From Episyrphus balteatus (taxonomy: Eukaryota; Arthropoda; Insecta; Diptera; Syrphidae): a stretch of 64,000 nucleotides of DNA. Each line of letters starts with the position of its first letter. Position 1 is the first letter of the stretch. Both the position numbers and the translations under genes were made by a program. The DNA lies in NCBI RefSeq assembly GCF_945859705.1, contig NC_079135.1, positions 122,021,551 to 122,085,550 on the forward strand. Direction: 5' to 3'. A model generated the notes under the pieces. That model was not told where the DNA came from and ran no database searches. It saw only the letters and a list, made by a program, of their open reading frames with translations. This document shows positions 1 to 11,569 of the stretch, one piece after another.

Positions 1-433
1 CTTTTTTTGAGATTTTCTAAAAAAAAACTTGATTTTGTGATACTTTAATGCGAATATCTCAAAATCCTAACGTGATAGAATTTTTTTGACTTCGGATTCT
101 AACTCAGCACTATAAAACTATAAGAGAAGCATACATTTTTTCTAGTTTTTCAGTTTATCGAATGGTTTATTACAAATAAGATATTTCTAAATAGAAAAAT
201 AGTAGGCATATAAAATTACAAAACACGTCAAAAATTTGTTTAATGTATTTTATTATGGTTTTCTTTACATGTTTGACTTTTTAAATATAATGGGCGTTGA
301 TATTTTACATTTTCCTTAATTAAGATGTTTTTGTTTATGAAGGATTTACGAAAAATTGAAGGATTTCGATATTTCTGCTTTTTTTTTTGTCAATCAGTAG
401 TTTAAAATATGAGTAATAATCCAGTCAAATAAG

Positions 434-1894
434 GGTTTAACCTCGGAATGAATGTTAGTAGAATTTTTTTTTGCTCAATATCTTCCTTTTGCCATTCTAT
501 AACATATCTCAAAAGTCTAGAAAAATCTCATGTCCGCTTGTCGCGATTTCAAGGTCAAATCGCGAAATGCAGATTTTCAAAATTAGCAGAAATAGGCTAT
601 GGTATTATATACACATATGATACATGATGTCAAGGTATTTTTTAATGCTGATTCCAAAAAATCTAAAATCAAGACAATCTGACGTCTCTGGAAAAAGTTA
701 TACCTGTTTTTCATCTGTCAACTCATATTATTATAACAGTTGCAAACTTACCGCCGAAAAACCCTTAAAAGTTATGGTAGATGAACCAAATTTTGCATGA
801 AGATTTTAGAATCCATCATTATTAAAAATCAAAACAATCCATTACAAAAAATATATACACCTACGAAATAATGGTATTTTTTGATGGAGGGGCAAATTTT
901 AGGATATGCACTAAAGAAGATTCTTGTTCATCTTAGGAATAAGTGCTAATAGGCTAATTTTTTCATTTTAATCTTTGTTTGGATATTCTTTAACTACCCT
1001 CAAAAATCTAAAAAAATCTCATGTCCGCAAGTCCTAATTTTCTTGGTTTGAAGATAAGGTGCAGATTTTAAAAAATTAATAAGAAAAGTTTAAATTTTTA
1101 TATGTATACCAACATAAGCGACATGATTTAAAGGTATTTTTTAACACTTATTCCAACAAAACTCACAAACAAGTCAACCTGACCATCCCTGAAAAGTAAT
1201 GCACCTTATTCATGTTGATCTGACACAAATATCTGAAGTGTAGTTTTTCAATTTTTTAAAATCTGCACCTTATCTTCAAACCAAGAAAATTAGGACTTGC
1301 GGACATGAGATTTTTTTAGATTTTTGAGGGTAGTTAAAGAATATCCAAACAAAGATTAAAATGAAAAAATTAGCCTATTAGCACTTATTCCTAAGATGAA
1401 CAAGAATCTTCTTTAGTGCATATCCTAAAATTTGCCCCTCCATCAAAAAATACCATTATTTCGTAGGTGTATATATTTTTTGTAATGGATTGTTTTGATT
1501 TTTAATAATGATGGATTCTAAAATCTTCATGCAAAATTTGGTTCATCTACCATAACTTTTAAGGGTTTTTCGGCAGTAAGTTTGCAACTGTTATAATAAT
1601 ATGAGTTGACAGATGAAAAACAGGTATAACTTTTTCCAGAGACGTCAGATTGTCTTGATTTTAGATTTTTTGGAATCAGCATTAAAAAATACCTTGACAT
1701 CATGTATCATATGTGTATATAATACCATAGCCTATTTCTGCTAATTTTGAAAATCTGCATTTCGCGATTTGACCTTGAAATCGCGACAAGCGGACATGAG
1801 ATTTTTCTAGACTTTTGAGATATGTTATAGAATGGCAAAAGGAAGATATTGAGCAAAAAAAATTTCTACTAACATTCATTCCGAGATTTACCCC
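434..1894. repeat. Large inverted repeat with 644-bp arms
   Basis: The left arm (434-1077) and right arm (1251-1894) are near-perfect reverse complements. The clearest mismatch inside is TTACCGCCG against TTACTGCCG. The arms are separated by a 173-bp spacer. The spacer plus inner arm end (about 1008-1235) is itself a diverged copy of the arm segment about 516-735 (shared AAATCTCATGTCCGC, GCAGATTTT, AAGGTATTTTTTAA). No target duplication is clear. It is either a foldback transposon or a recent inverted duplication of satellite-like units. Confidence 0.9.
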
Positions 1895-3460
1895 TTTTTT
1901 CTCCCTATTTTACTGTATTATAAACATTAATGTAAAAAGACATATCAATAGGTCATATTTGATAGGTCATATTATGCGGAACAAGTTATACAAATTTGAG
2001 CTCAATGCGACAACACAAATAGTTTCAATTTTATACAAGTTCAAATGAATCTAAAAGGGTGTTTTTTTTTAAACTAATCTTTCATAATATCAAAAAATTA
2101 TTTGAAGGAGAAAAAAAAGTTAAATTTTGCAGACCAGTGTTATGTAGCCAATTTCAACAAAAACGTTTAGAACAAAACATTTAGAACAAACATTTTCAGT
2201 TCAATCAATTCTTAGATTTAAATTTTTTTTTTTTTGAAAAATTATTTATGTTTTAATCTGTAATTTTTATTAAACTTTTTTTAATGTGTCGATTAATATT
2301 TCCTTTTTAATACCATACTATTTTTGTTTTTTTTTTTTGAGAAATTGTATGTAAAAACTATTTTTTAAACGGCTCTATCAATTTTTAATTTTTTTTTCTA
2401 AAAATTCTTTATTGTCCAAGAAATTAAATAGCATGTGTATGTTTCTTGTCATGTAAAGAGATGTTTTTGTAATTAAAAAACAATTTTTGAAGGTTTTATT
2501 CAATTGTTTATAAAATTATATTAAAAATATTCCTTTATGATTTTAAAAATACTTAAATTTTCTAAACAACTTTAAGGTCCATTTTCTTCACTCGGAGTTG
2601 AACAAAACTTGAGAATTTTTAACGTTTAAGTCCCTACAAGAAAACATCTTGCTAATTTGAAAATATTGAATTTTCAGTGAATTAGAAAATTTTGAAATTG
2701 AAAATTGATTTTTTAATTTTTTCTCGATTTAAATCGTGAATAACTTCTTTAGAACTCAATTTAGGGAAAATTACTACAAGACCTTTTTTGTAGAGAATTA
2801 AATTTCCTATAAGAATCTATCGTGGTTTTATTTTTCTATTCAGTTATTTGCTCATCACAAAATTCCAAAGTGAAACAGTCAAATTGAAAAAACACTTCGA
2901 TTTAAAAAGCTTAATTACTCGAATACGGCTCGTCTGACGAAAATTTTCAATTAGATCTTTTTTGTAGAAAATTTAATTTTATATAAGAAAAAATGAACAA
3001 AAATTTTTTTTACTTTGATCGTCTAGCAGTTCTGTTGTAAAACATCATATCATGTATAAAAATAAAAAACACCGATGATAGACCTCTTAAAATTTTTTTT
3101 AACGGCTCAAATTTTCACCAAATTTTTTTTTCATCATCCTGAACAAGTATTTCGAAGTAACTTTCAAAAAAAAAATTATTTTTTTTTGGCCCAGTCTAGT
3201 AAACATAGTCATGAACTTTATTATTTTTTCCATGTTGGGCACGATAAAACACGGTATTTATCTAAAAGAATTATTTAAAACCCATTTTTCTAATACCATT
3301 TTAAAGGAGAATGCCCAAAGAACCCAGTGCCTACATAAATATGGTTTGAAAGGGCATCAATCGTAAAAAAAAACAACAAATATAAAATCTTTTTCTCATA
3401 AAACCATCCCCGGAAGTTGCTATGACGATTCTTAAATACAAATTATGAGGAGTTTTTTCA
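1895..3460. other. AT-rich intergenic DNA with decayed ~175-bp repeats
   Basis: No gene is supported. Two diverged units around 2740-2830 and 2920-2990 share the string CTTTTTTGTAGA followed by an AATTTAATT/AATTAAATT-like core and TATAAGA, about 175 bp apart. The rest is low complexity. Confidence 0.4.
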
Positions 3461-3469
3461 TGGAAAACT

Positions 3470-3575
3470 ATTTTCAGGGAAGTCAGATTGTCTTTGGTTT
3501 CAGTATCATGAGATGCAGCATCGAAAAATACCCTAAAATGCTGTGTTTCAGAAAGTTATTAACTTGTAACTTTTA
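3470..3575 (-). repeat. Diverged copy of the 434-1894 repeat unit
   Basis: The order GGAAGTCAGATTGTCTT, TTTCAG, GCAGCAT, AAAAATACC, then ATG and TTTCAGA repeats that of the right arm of the large inverted repeat (GACGTCAGATTGTCTTG...CAGCATTAAAAAATACC). The copy is old and partial. Confidence 0.5.
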
Positions 3576-3896
3576 CCTATCCGGTTGGAATAAATTCTAT
3601 TTGAGCGATTAAATTGAATTGGGTTAGACGGTAGCTCAAGGTAAACACGGACATACAAATCAAGGGGCACGGTAGTGCCCAGCCAAGTTCTCTAGCAACT
3701 TTGGCACTACACCCTTATTTACAGGAAACAACTCAGGCCATTTTCGACCACCCTCTAACTTCCACACCAAATATGCCAGAAATTTCAAACTCGCTACATT
3801 TGTTGAGCTGGCCGAACCCAAATTCCTCACAAAATTTCAGCCTCTTACGATGAGTAGTTTCTGAGATATAGGGCTTCAAAAATCGCAAAAACCGTA

Positions 3897-3963
3897 ACTG
3901 ACTGACTGACTGACTCACTCACTCACTCACTCACTCACTCACTCACTCACTCACTCACTCACT
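3897..3963. repeat. (ACTG)n/(ACTC)n microsatellite
   Basis: About four ACTG/GACT units pass into about fourteen ACTC units, then back to ACTGACAG. It sits in front of the 147-bp minisatellite. Confidence 0.95.
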
Positions 3964-3967
3964 GACA

Positions 3968-4432
3968 GATCATCAAAATTATGGAGAACTTCCCGCTATC
4001 GTAGAAACTCGAAATTATACATGGTGATAGGACTTGTGGTGTATACAAAGGAAAAAATCGAAAATTTGAGATTTTCAATTCAGGGGGCGTGGTAAGCGCC
4101 CATTTTCGCCGAATTTTCATCAATTATTATAGAGCACTTCTGATTACCGTAGAATCTTGAAATTTGGTAGAATGGTAGAAATGGTAGTTTGTACAAAGGA
4201 AAGAATTTAAAATTTGAGAATTTTAGCCAGGGGGCGTGGCAACCGCCAATTCCCGCTGAATTTTCATCAAATATTTTAGAGCACTTCTGATTATCGTAGA
4301 ATCTTGAAATTTGGTAGAATGGTAGAGATGGTAGTTTGTACAAAGGAACAAATTTAAAATTTGAGAATTTTAGCCAGGGGCGTGGCTACCGCCCATTTTC
4401 ACTGAATTTTCATCAAATATAGAGATTTTCAA
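3968..4432. repeat. Minisatellite of 147-bp units
   Basis: Units begin with CAGGGGGCGTGG at 4081, 4228 and 4375, giving a period of 147 bp. A more diverged unit precedes them (3968-4080). Each contains a GC-rich block (GGGGCGTGGCNACCGCC) followed by GAATTTTCATCAAATA, AGAGCACTTCTGATTA and ATCTTGAAATTTGGTAGAA. The short minus-strand open frame here is only a product of the repeat. Confidence 0.9.
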
Positions 4433-4464
4433 TTCTACAGCCATACCTTGCAAAAAGTAGTGAA

Positions 4465-4811
4465 ATCACAACAAAAACATTACTGTTAAAAAAAGAGCCA
4501 AGTTCTCCTATGTTGAAATTATGCTGGCACAAAAAGTACTGAGATGTAAAAGTGTAGCAAGTTCTAAAGTTTGGTTTCAAATTCGTATCAATAAAATTTT
4601 GATTGTTTACTTCGCAATTTTTGAAATAACTTTAAAAATCGGTAATAAAAAGAAAAAATTGTCAAGAGAACAATCCAAATTTTATTGATACGAATTTGAA
4701 CCCAAACTTTAGAACTTGGTACACTTTTACATCTCAGTACTTTTTGTGCCAGCATAATTTCAACATAGGAGAACTTGGCTCTTTTTTTAACAGTAATGTT
4801 TTTGTTGTGAT
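4465..4811. repeat. Inverted repeat, ~145-bp arms (MITE-like hairpin)
   Basis: The left arm begins ATCACAACAAAAACATTACTG and the right arm ends with its complement at 4811. The arms run to about 4610 and from about 4668, around a ~57-bp loop, with a few mismatches. No obvious target duplication. Confidence 0.85.
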
Positions 4812-5750
4812 CAGATATTACTGCAAGACCCACCTATTTGTATTCTTTAACATAAGTTAGATTGATTTTAAGACCAAATGTATCCAGTAAGCAATTTTAT
4901 TAAATGTCAACCATAATCGTATTTTAAAGATTCATATTGTGATACATATTGTGGTATTTATAGCCCGTAAATTTTTGTTTGTTGACAAAAACGAAGACAG
5001 TCTACACACAAAAAGTAAAAGCAAAAACAAGGTTTTAAACAAAATATGAAAATTTAGATAAAAAAGCCAAATATTGCACCAAATCCAAACGAGATTAAAT
5101 TTGATTTAAAATAACAGCTGAAATCCAATGTTAAATGATAAATTTTTATGGTTGTGAATATTTGAGAAACTGATTCACGTAGTATGTATTCCAAATTGTA
5201 TGCAAAAACATTCAAATAGTTGACAAATTTTAACTGGATTTTATTTTATTTTTGTTTTCAATTCCGCGAAATATGTTGTCAAACAGCAATAAAAAAAAAA
5301 ACAACAATTGCAACACATTAAACGATCTTATCTTGTCTATTTATCGTTATTCACGAAATGTTGCACACTTCTAATTTTAACATATGCGCAAGTGATGCCA
5401 CACCATATTTTTATTTGTTTGTAAAAACCGAACAAAAGTATTGGGATTTCACAAATTTTCTTTAAAAAAAGTATGAAACCAAAGCTCAACTTTGGGATCT
5501 TTTGTGCACTATCAAAGATTTCAATTGAGACTTATCACAGTCAATATTGCAATCTCGAGTATTTTTCTTAATTTTCCTTATTTTCTTTTCTTCGGATTTA
5601 CCATAAAATTCGGTCAAATCTTGACTTAAACACACACAAACACACTACCTTAAAACAACAACTTGAATTTTATTGAGAAATCATTTATCGATCTGCGAAA
5701 TATTAAAAAAAAAAAAAAAAAACATTCAGCCCAACTTAAAAGCGCAGCCA
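4812..5750. other. No gene recognised
   Basis: AT-rich sequence with homopolymer runs. I see no gene, tRNA or clear mobile element here. Confidence 0.5.
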
Positions 5751-5754
5751 AAAA

Positions 5755-6060
5755 AAAAACAAGTCTTGGATTATACTAACAATAGAAAGCGAGTACGCGC
5801 GCTCAAACGATACGCGATTTATTGTTGGGATTTAAATTCGAAATTTCACACACTGCGGTGCTCGATTCTGTTCGATGAATCTATATTTCGATCCAAACTA
5901 GTCGGTTTACCGGCGACTACTAAAGTGGGCTGCACAATCGTCGGAGGTAAGCAAAGGCAAGCCAAGCACACCTGAGATTCCACCACGACGACGATGATGG
6001 AGCAAGTCGATGGCTCAATGAAGGTCTTGAAACAAGATGCTTTGCACGATGTAGTAGATA
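5755..6060 (+). other. GC-richer island with a strong 5' splice-like site
   Basis: This ~300-bp stretch has many CpGs (GCGAGTACGCGCGCTC, CGATACGCGA, TTACCGGCGACTAC) and ends with CGGAGGTAAGCAAAGG, a good donor consensus. It could be a non-coding first exon or promoter of a neighbouring plus-strand gene outside or across the window. No protein is recognised on either strand. Low confidence. Confidence 0.25.
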
Positions 6061-6521
6061 TTTTTGTTTTCTTTTTTGTTTTGCTATGCTTTGGTTCATG
6101 CAAAAATAACTGACAACATGTTTGAAAGTTATAATCAAACTGCAACAAGTCATGGCAACATGTTTGTAGAAAATGTACCTGTTGACTTAAAACTCTTAAC
6201 AGTTGCTGCCATAAATAAAAATCATATAAGCTTAAATTTCCATATAAGTAATATTATCTTCATTTCCACTTTCATATGTAAAGCTCTTGAATCAAATGAT
6301 GACCAGAAAGATAAACATGATAACTGCATTTTAAAAAATTCTTTAAGTGACTAGGTACCTACTTTTTTAATAATTACTTTCTGCGTATATTTTACTATTT
6401 TTAACTATTGAAGAATAACAACTTTGAAATTTTAAAGGTTACTGAATATTAATAAATATAGGTCAACCGATTTAACTACTTTGTGAATGATAAAATAAAA
6501 TAACAATGCTGAAACTAATAC

Positions 6522-6760
6522 GGTCACTGTGGCGTATGTGCAACATTTTTTTTCATTGGATAAATTTTGCTTCTAATCATTTTTCCCATCGCTATTTGAA
6601 TGATTTTTATATAAACAAATGTATTGACCATTCACCTTCAAAAATGTAAAAAATATTTATAGATTTATTGCTTTCTCAATAATAGTGCAAGTTTTGCTTT
6701 CGTGTCAAAAAAAATTTCGAGATTTTAATCAAAACCATCATTTCGATGATAGAAAGTTAA
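6522..6760 (+). repeat. Diverged MITE-like repeat, copy 1
   Basis: Starts GGTCACTGTGGCGTATGTG followed by AACATTTTTTTTCATTG. A diverged copy begins at 7795 (GGTCTCTGTGGTGTATGTGG) and an inverted end, CGCATACACCACAGTGACC, is at 8990-9011. Boundaries are unclear. Confidence 0.5.
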
Positions 6761-6844
6761 AAAAGTGGTTGTCATGATGACAACCACTCCGTCATCGATC
6801 TGTGCGTTCATTTATACATCGAGCCATAATTGTCTTCAAAATCC

Positions 6845-6950
6845 TTCAGTGGTTACTGGTTAGTGCGATGGACTATGGCGACAAAAATACGGGTTTTTAT
6901 ACCTGTACTGCCCGTCGCAAGAAATTTACAAGGCCTCAAAACGTATCATT
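6845..6950 (+). repeat. Possible tRNA-derived SINE remnant
   Basis: GTGGTTACTGGTTAGTGCGATGG looks like a box A and the head of a tRNA-derived SINE, and CGGGTTTTTATACCTG is a poor box B at the right distance. Weakly supported. Confidence 0.25.
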
Positions 6951-7007
6951 GCCATGAAAAAGTACATTTCTGCTTAACCGTTCGTAATCGGCGGTAAATT
7001 TTAGGTA

Positions 7008-7512
7008 CACGGAGAAAAAAAGGGCACGTTAAAATAAATCTCATCACTTTAAAACAATACGATGTCTGCTTAATATAAATGGATTCCACATAAACTCTGT
7101 TAAATTTAAGTTGAAATTCATTTCATTTTAATCAGAAAACATATTCATCTTAAAAAACCGACAAAAAATAAAAAATTTTAAATTATAGTCAGACTTTACC
7201 CTTGGTTGCAGTTTATCATATTTATTTCCAACAGTGGGATAGCACGATGGCAAGACATTCGTCTAGTGACCCAACAGTTGTCGATCTCCAGTGGCTGCTA
7301 GTTCTTTTTTTTTTATTAAAATGTTTCCACATAAAAACAATATGATCTCCCGCTTAAATTAAGTGGATTTCTTTTAATTTTACGCATTCAAGAAATTAAG
7401 ATGATTTATCCGCTTAATTTAAGACGGAAGTCATCTAAGCAAAAAACCATTCAGAAATCCGTTTAATTTAAGGTGAAATCCGCCTGTATTTTGGTGATCT
7501 TTTTTCTCCGTG
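7008..7512 (+). mobile_element. TA-flanked TIR element with internal tRNA-like core, copy 1
   Basis: Terminal inverted repeats CACGGAGAAAAAA / TTTTTTCTCCGTG are flanked by TA on both sides, as in Tc1/mariner-type MITEs. The 505-bp interior has several AATTTAAG-type motifs. At 7238-7300 there is a tRNA-like block (GTGGGATAGCACGATGGCAA, then GACCCAACAGTTGTCGATCTCC) followed by a T run. Copy 2 at 11119 has the same order of parts. Confidence 0.75.
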
Positions 7513-7794
7513 TACCTTCCATTCTTGCGAACTGATCGCACGCACACAAGAACTTTTGAGAGTTGTTAAAAGTCACTATGCCTTGTCCCTCTGTTTTTTT
7601 AAATGATTTACCTCAATAATAAACTGTGACCAAAAAGCTATACATTTAATCTAGATTTTGTTTCGTCCCTATTGAATATTCCTAAATTTTTTGCACTGCT
7701 TTAATATGACTCCACTCTATATTTTCTGTTATTTTTTAATTATCTTGAAACACATTTTTATATAGATTTTTTGTTTTTAATTTTAAATTTAAAT

Positions 7795-8010
7795 GGTCTC
7801 TGTGGTGTATGTGGAACTTTTTTTTTCATTGAAAAAAATTTACTTACCACTAATAAAATTTTCCCTGTAGCTATCTGAGAAATGGAACTGTTCTTCAAAA
7901 CATATTTAACATGATTTTAATAAAAAAAACGTGCGTGGGAGCCTTTAAAAACCATATTGTGATGATCGAAAATTGTGTATGATACGATCGTGACTGCAAA
8001 CTATTTATTC
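7795..8010 (+). repeat. Diverged MITE-like repeat, copy 2
   Basis: Shares with 6522-6760 the start GGTCTCTGTGGTGTATGTGG, a T run, TTCATTG and later parts. The matching inverted end at 8990-9011 may belong to this element or be a third copy. Confidence 0.45.
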
Positions 8011-8011
8011 A

Positions 8012-10670
8012 AACAAATTGGTTTGAAGGTGAGAATCGTATAGAATTGTTGGTTTACTTTTGAGTTTGATGCAATATTGCATTGCATGCATTTAATAGAC
8101 CCCCAAGGTGTGTGTGATGATTGTGCACTAAAAAATTGTGTCGGCATTTCAAACAAAAAACAAAGAAAGTACGACGAAGGTGAAGTCGCAATGTTATTTT
8201 TTTTTTACTTCTTTGCAGTGGGACTTGCTGTATATCTAAACCATGAACTCAAGAGTGTAGGTTTCATGTTCATGGAGAAGTTTATATATTCTTTAACTAT
8301 CTTTATTTATGTTTTCCGGAATGCAAAGTAAAGATAAAAAAGTTCGCAGTGAAAGACTTAACGGAAAGGGTGTTATTGTTGGACAGAGATGAGGTTATTT
8401 TCTATTAGTAATGCAGTTAAATGAAGCTTGTGCAGATTTATTGCTTCTTTGTTTAATACCGGCACTTGAAGTATGAGAAAACCGGTAAACGTATTAAAAA
8501 TTCTGCTTCTGTTGTGAAGTCAGTATTAATACAACTGACAATAAATTGAGTAGGTAGTAGGGTATCAGTAGCGTTGATGAAAAGATCTTTTATACATATG
8601 TACATATGTAGATAAAAATTTAATAAAAGTGATTGATATAAAAAAAGAGGTTAGTTGGACTATATTTTACCTATGCTCATGGCTCAGTTTTTTTTCTACT
8701 ACTGAGTAACTAATCATTTTTTCTATTTTATTCGCAAAACAATTATTTAATTGTCTCTTAACATTAAGGACAAGTCATTTATGAAAACAAAAAAAGAAGG
8801 GGCTACCCTGGGTTAAGCTTCATACCTTGTCAGGTTCTTTGTTTTAATTTTTTTTTAAAAATTTAAGTTTGATGAATTTGTCGAACTTTTTCATTTATTA
8901 TGTTTATAAAAGGTAGCTCATTTTTAGCACAACTGTAAGGTTATTGTACTAGTTAGTTTCCACTAGAGCAATTATTTGAAGAAAATGTTACGCATACACC
9001 ACAGTGACCAGTGTAGATAGTGTAAATGTGAGATTTGAAGAAAATTCTTCTATTCCTGACCAAAAGTGATATATTTGTTGACAATATCCAGACAATTCTA
9101 TGATGATAATTGATTACATAGCTATAATATGCGTGTGAAACCATTCACCAGTGGCGATACTTTTTTTCGCACTGTTTTAAAGAATTTGAAAATGATACCC
9201 AAAACAAATAACAAGAGTACCATCAGATCTTCTAAGAATTTATAGGTAGTTGTAGTTCCTTCTATCGATATCAACAATCGGTTATTATAAACCAAAACGC
9301 ATTATCTGCTAAAGTGAAAAAAAGTGATAGATACAAAATGAAGCTTTTGATATGAGCCAACTCGTATTGAAGTGAATTCCTGTGTCCCACGAACTTGCTG
9401 TTTTGTTAAAAGTTTCTTAAAGTTGCTTTTTATATCGAAAATGGGATATTTGTCATAGTGGGAGAGACCGGGATAGTAGAATCAAGTTTTAGGTACATAT
9501 CTTTAAGAAAGAAAGTAAGAAAGAATCAACACGAATTAAATTCTTTTTTTTATGAAACACTGTCCTTTAATATGTCCTTTAAAACCTTTTTTACTAATTT
9601 TATAGAAAAAAAGGATGTACAACGTCTTCTGTCAAAATTTTTGCACGTATCTTTGCATGGTTTTATATGAAACTTCTAGTCACGACTCATGAACACAGAT
9701 CGTTTGATCTAAAATAGCTGGCACGCACCCTCCAAAAATGATTTTTCAGTCGCCCCTCTAGTTGTTTTTCGTGTATATGTACGTAATTTATCTGGAAATT
9801 ACGAACAAACAAAATTAACAAATTTACCCAAAAAAAAAGTCAATTTTCCCCGGTCTATCAGCACTCAATAATTTAGATTTGTTTACGAATCCTAAATTTG
9901 CCCTTTAGTATATCGCAATTAAAAAAGAAAAATAATCGTTTTTCATCAATATTTTCATTTCAATATTATTTATTATCGTCGAACAACAAAAATACCAAAC
10001 TTTTTTTTTACATTATAACTACATATCATAATTCATAATCTCTTCCAAACCAGATTATAAATAAAAAAAAAACTTATTTCATTTTCTTCAGTTGCTTATA
10101 AATCAAAACTAATTAGCACCTTACAAGTTCGAGATCATTGAGCAAACTAAAAAAAAAAAAAAACCAGCTTTCTATACAAATGTTAACAACACTTTCGATT
10201 TCATTTTTTTATAATGATCTATGCATCCCACACTTGGCTATAGGTTCGCCTATGCCAAGACAACAACAATTGTCAGACATCAAAGCAAAACAAATTGATT
10301 TTACTAATTCGATCTTTTGTCTACCGGCATGTTGTTGCTCATTCATGCAACACCTTGGGGCTTGTTTTTTTTTTTTTTAATAAGTGAGGGGTGAGGCAAT
10401 CTCTCTTCACGCACAATCCGTGTATCTTCTTTCTTATTAGCTTTGTGTGACTTTAAAGTAGTCGATCTATCAACTTGTAATTCAATGAAGACAGAGCTTT
10501 GTATACTTCACGTAATCTTATAGTCTGGGCGGGGGTCAGCGTTAAATCATACAGCTTTTAAATTACGAGCTATTTCTACTTAGGATAAAGGTACTTTTAT
10601 AGGGCAAGTTTAGGAATCGTAAAAAAAAATTGAGATAACAATCAGACATGGCATTACAATGATGAATGCG
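8012..10670. other. No gene recognised
   Basis: AT-rich intergenic sequence. It contains the inverted MITE end at 8990-9011 and otherwise only short, unconvincing open frames. Confidence 0.45.
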
Positions 10671-10679
10671 CCAAAAAAG

Positions 10680-10915
10680 CATGGTATAAAAAGACAAGGT
10701 ATGATCATTAGAGCCTCCATCTTACAAAATGGGGTAATAAGGTTTTGACGTTTAAATTTGGCAAATTCAAAAGCAACAACAATTTCCAAGACAAATTTGT
10801 TTACAACAACAATTTCAATGGGCAGCTGTCAAAACCTTAAGTAGCCATTTTAAGTTTTGACAGTTCTCGATACAGAGTTTTTTCTAATGATCATACCTTC
10901 TCTTTTTATACCATG
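10680..10915 (+). mobile_element. MITE with 9-bp target duplication, copy 1
   Basis: The ends are CATGGTATAAAAAG and CTTTTTATACCATG, extending to a TIR of about 34 bp with one internal mismatch. It is flanked by the 9-bp direct repeat CCAAAAAAG (10671-10679 and 10916-10924). The interior has AATTTCCAAGACAAATTTG and two GTTTTGAC motifs. It is non-autonomous. A 9-bp duplication suggests Mutator-like (MULE) or Merlin mobilisation; the superfamily is inference. Copy 2 is at 58723-58965. Confidence 0.9.
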
Positions 10916-11118
10916 CCAAAAAAGAGGGTCCCGCAATTCTGTTTGTCTGTATATATGTACCTCGAGCTGCAGCCTAAACTAGTAAAGCGATTTTTTAGAA
11001 CCAAAACTAAAGGTACCTACTTGCCGTAATAGAAAAGTCAATTTTTTTTCAAAAACGGCTCTTACGATTTTGATTAAAGTTTTTGGGTGTAATATTACAA
11101 ATATTTTTTGAACCGTTA

Positions 11119-11566
11119 CACTAAGGGGAAAAACAGCAACGTAAAATGTAATATGTTCAACGTTGATTTAATGTTGAAAAAACTAACATGAAATATCTTT
11201 AAATTAAAATTGAAACAACTCAAGAAATTTTTTTTATTTTTGTCGAACTTCAGCTTTTGTAGCATTTTTCCACCCTAATTTCCAACAATGAGATAGCACA
11301 GTTTTAAAGCATTCGCCTAGTGACCCAAGAGTTGTAAGTTCGATCCCCAGCTGCTTCCAATTTTTTCTTTTTTTTTTTAATAAATTGATGCTATTTTTCA
11401 AAGTTGAAACAACTTTGATTTAAAAATGTTTTATGACGGCAAACCACTTTAAACTAACGATGTTCTACTTTGATTTTAAAATTTTCGTCTTCAACGCAAA
11501 ATCATTCCTAAAAATAGTTGAATCAACGTGGTTTTCGTTGATTTTAAGTTGTTTTTTCCCTCAGTG
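11119..11566 (+). mobile_element. TA-flanked TIR element with internal tRNA-like core, copy 2
   Basis: TIRs CACTAAGGGGAAAAACA and (right, reverse complement) CACTGAGGGAAAAAACA, flanked by TA. The interior is AACTTTGA/TTAAAATTGAAA-rich. At 11288-11357 it holds a tRNA-like block with a good box B (GTTCGATCCCC) and the string GCATTCGCCTAGTGACCCAA, close to the block in copy 1 (ACATTCGTCTAGTGACCCAA). A T run follows, as in copy 1. 448 bp. Confidence 0.75.
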
Positions 11567-11569
11567 TAT

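Noticed and set aside
4080..4343. 87-codon minus-strand frame with internal repeats
   Set aside because: It reads across the 147-bp minisatellite; 147 is a multiple of three, so the frame is repeated without being a gene.
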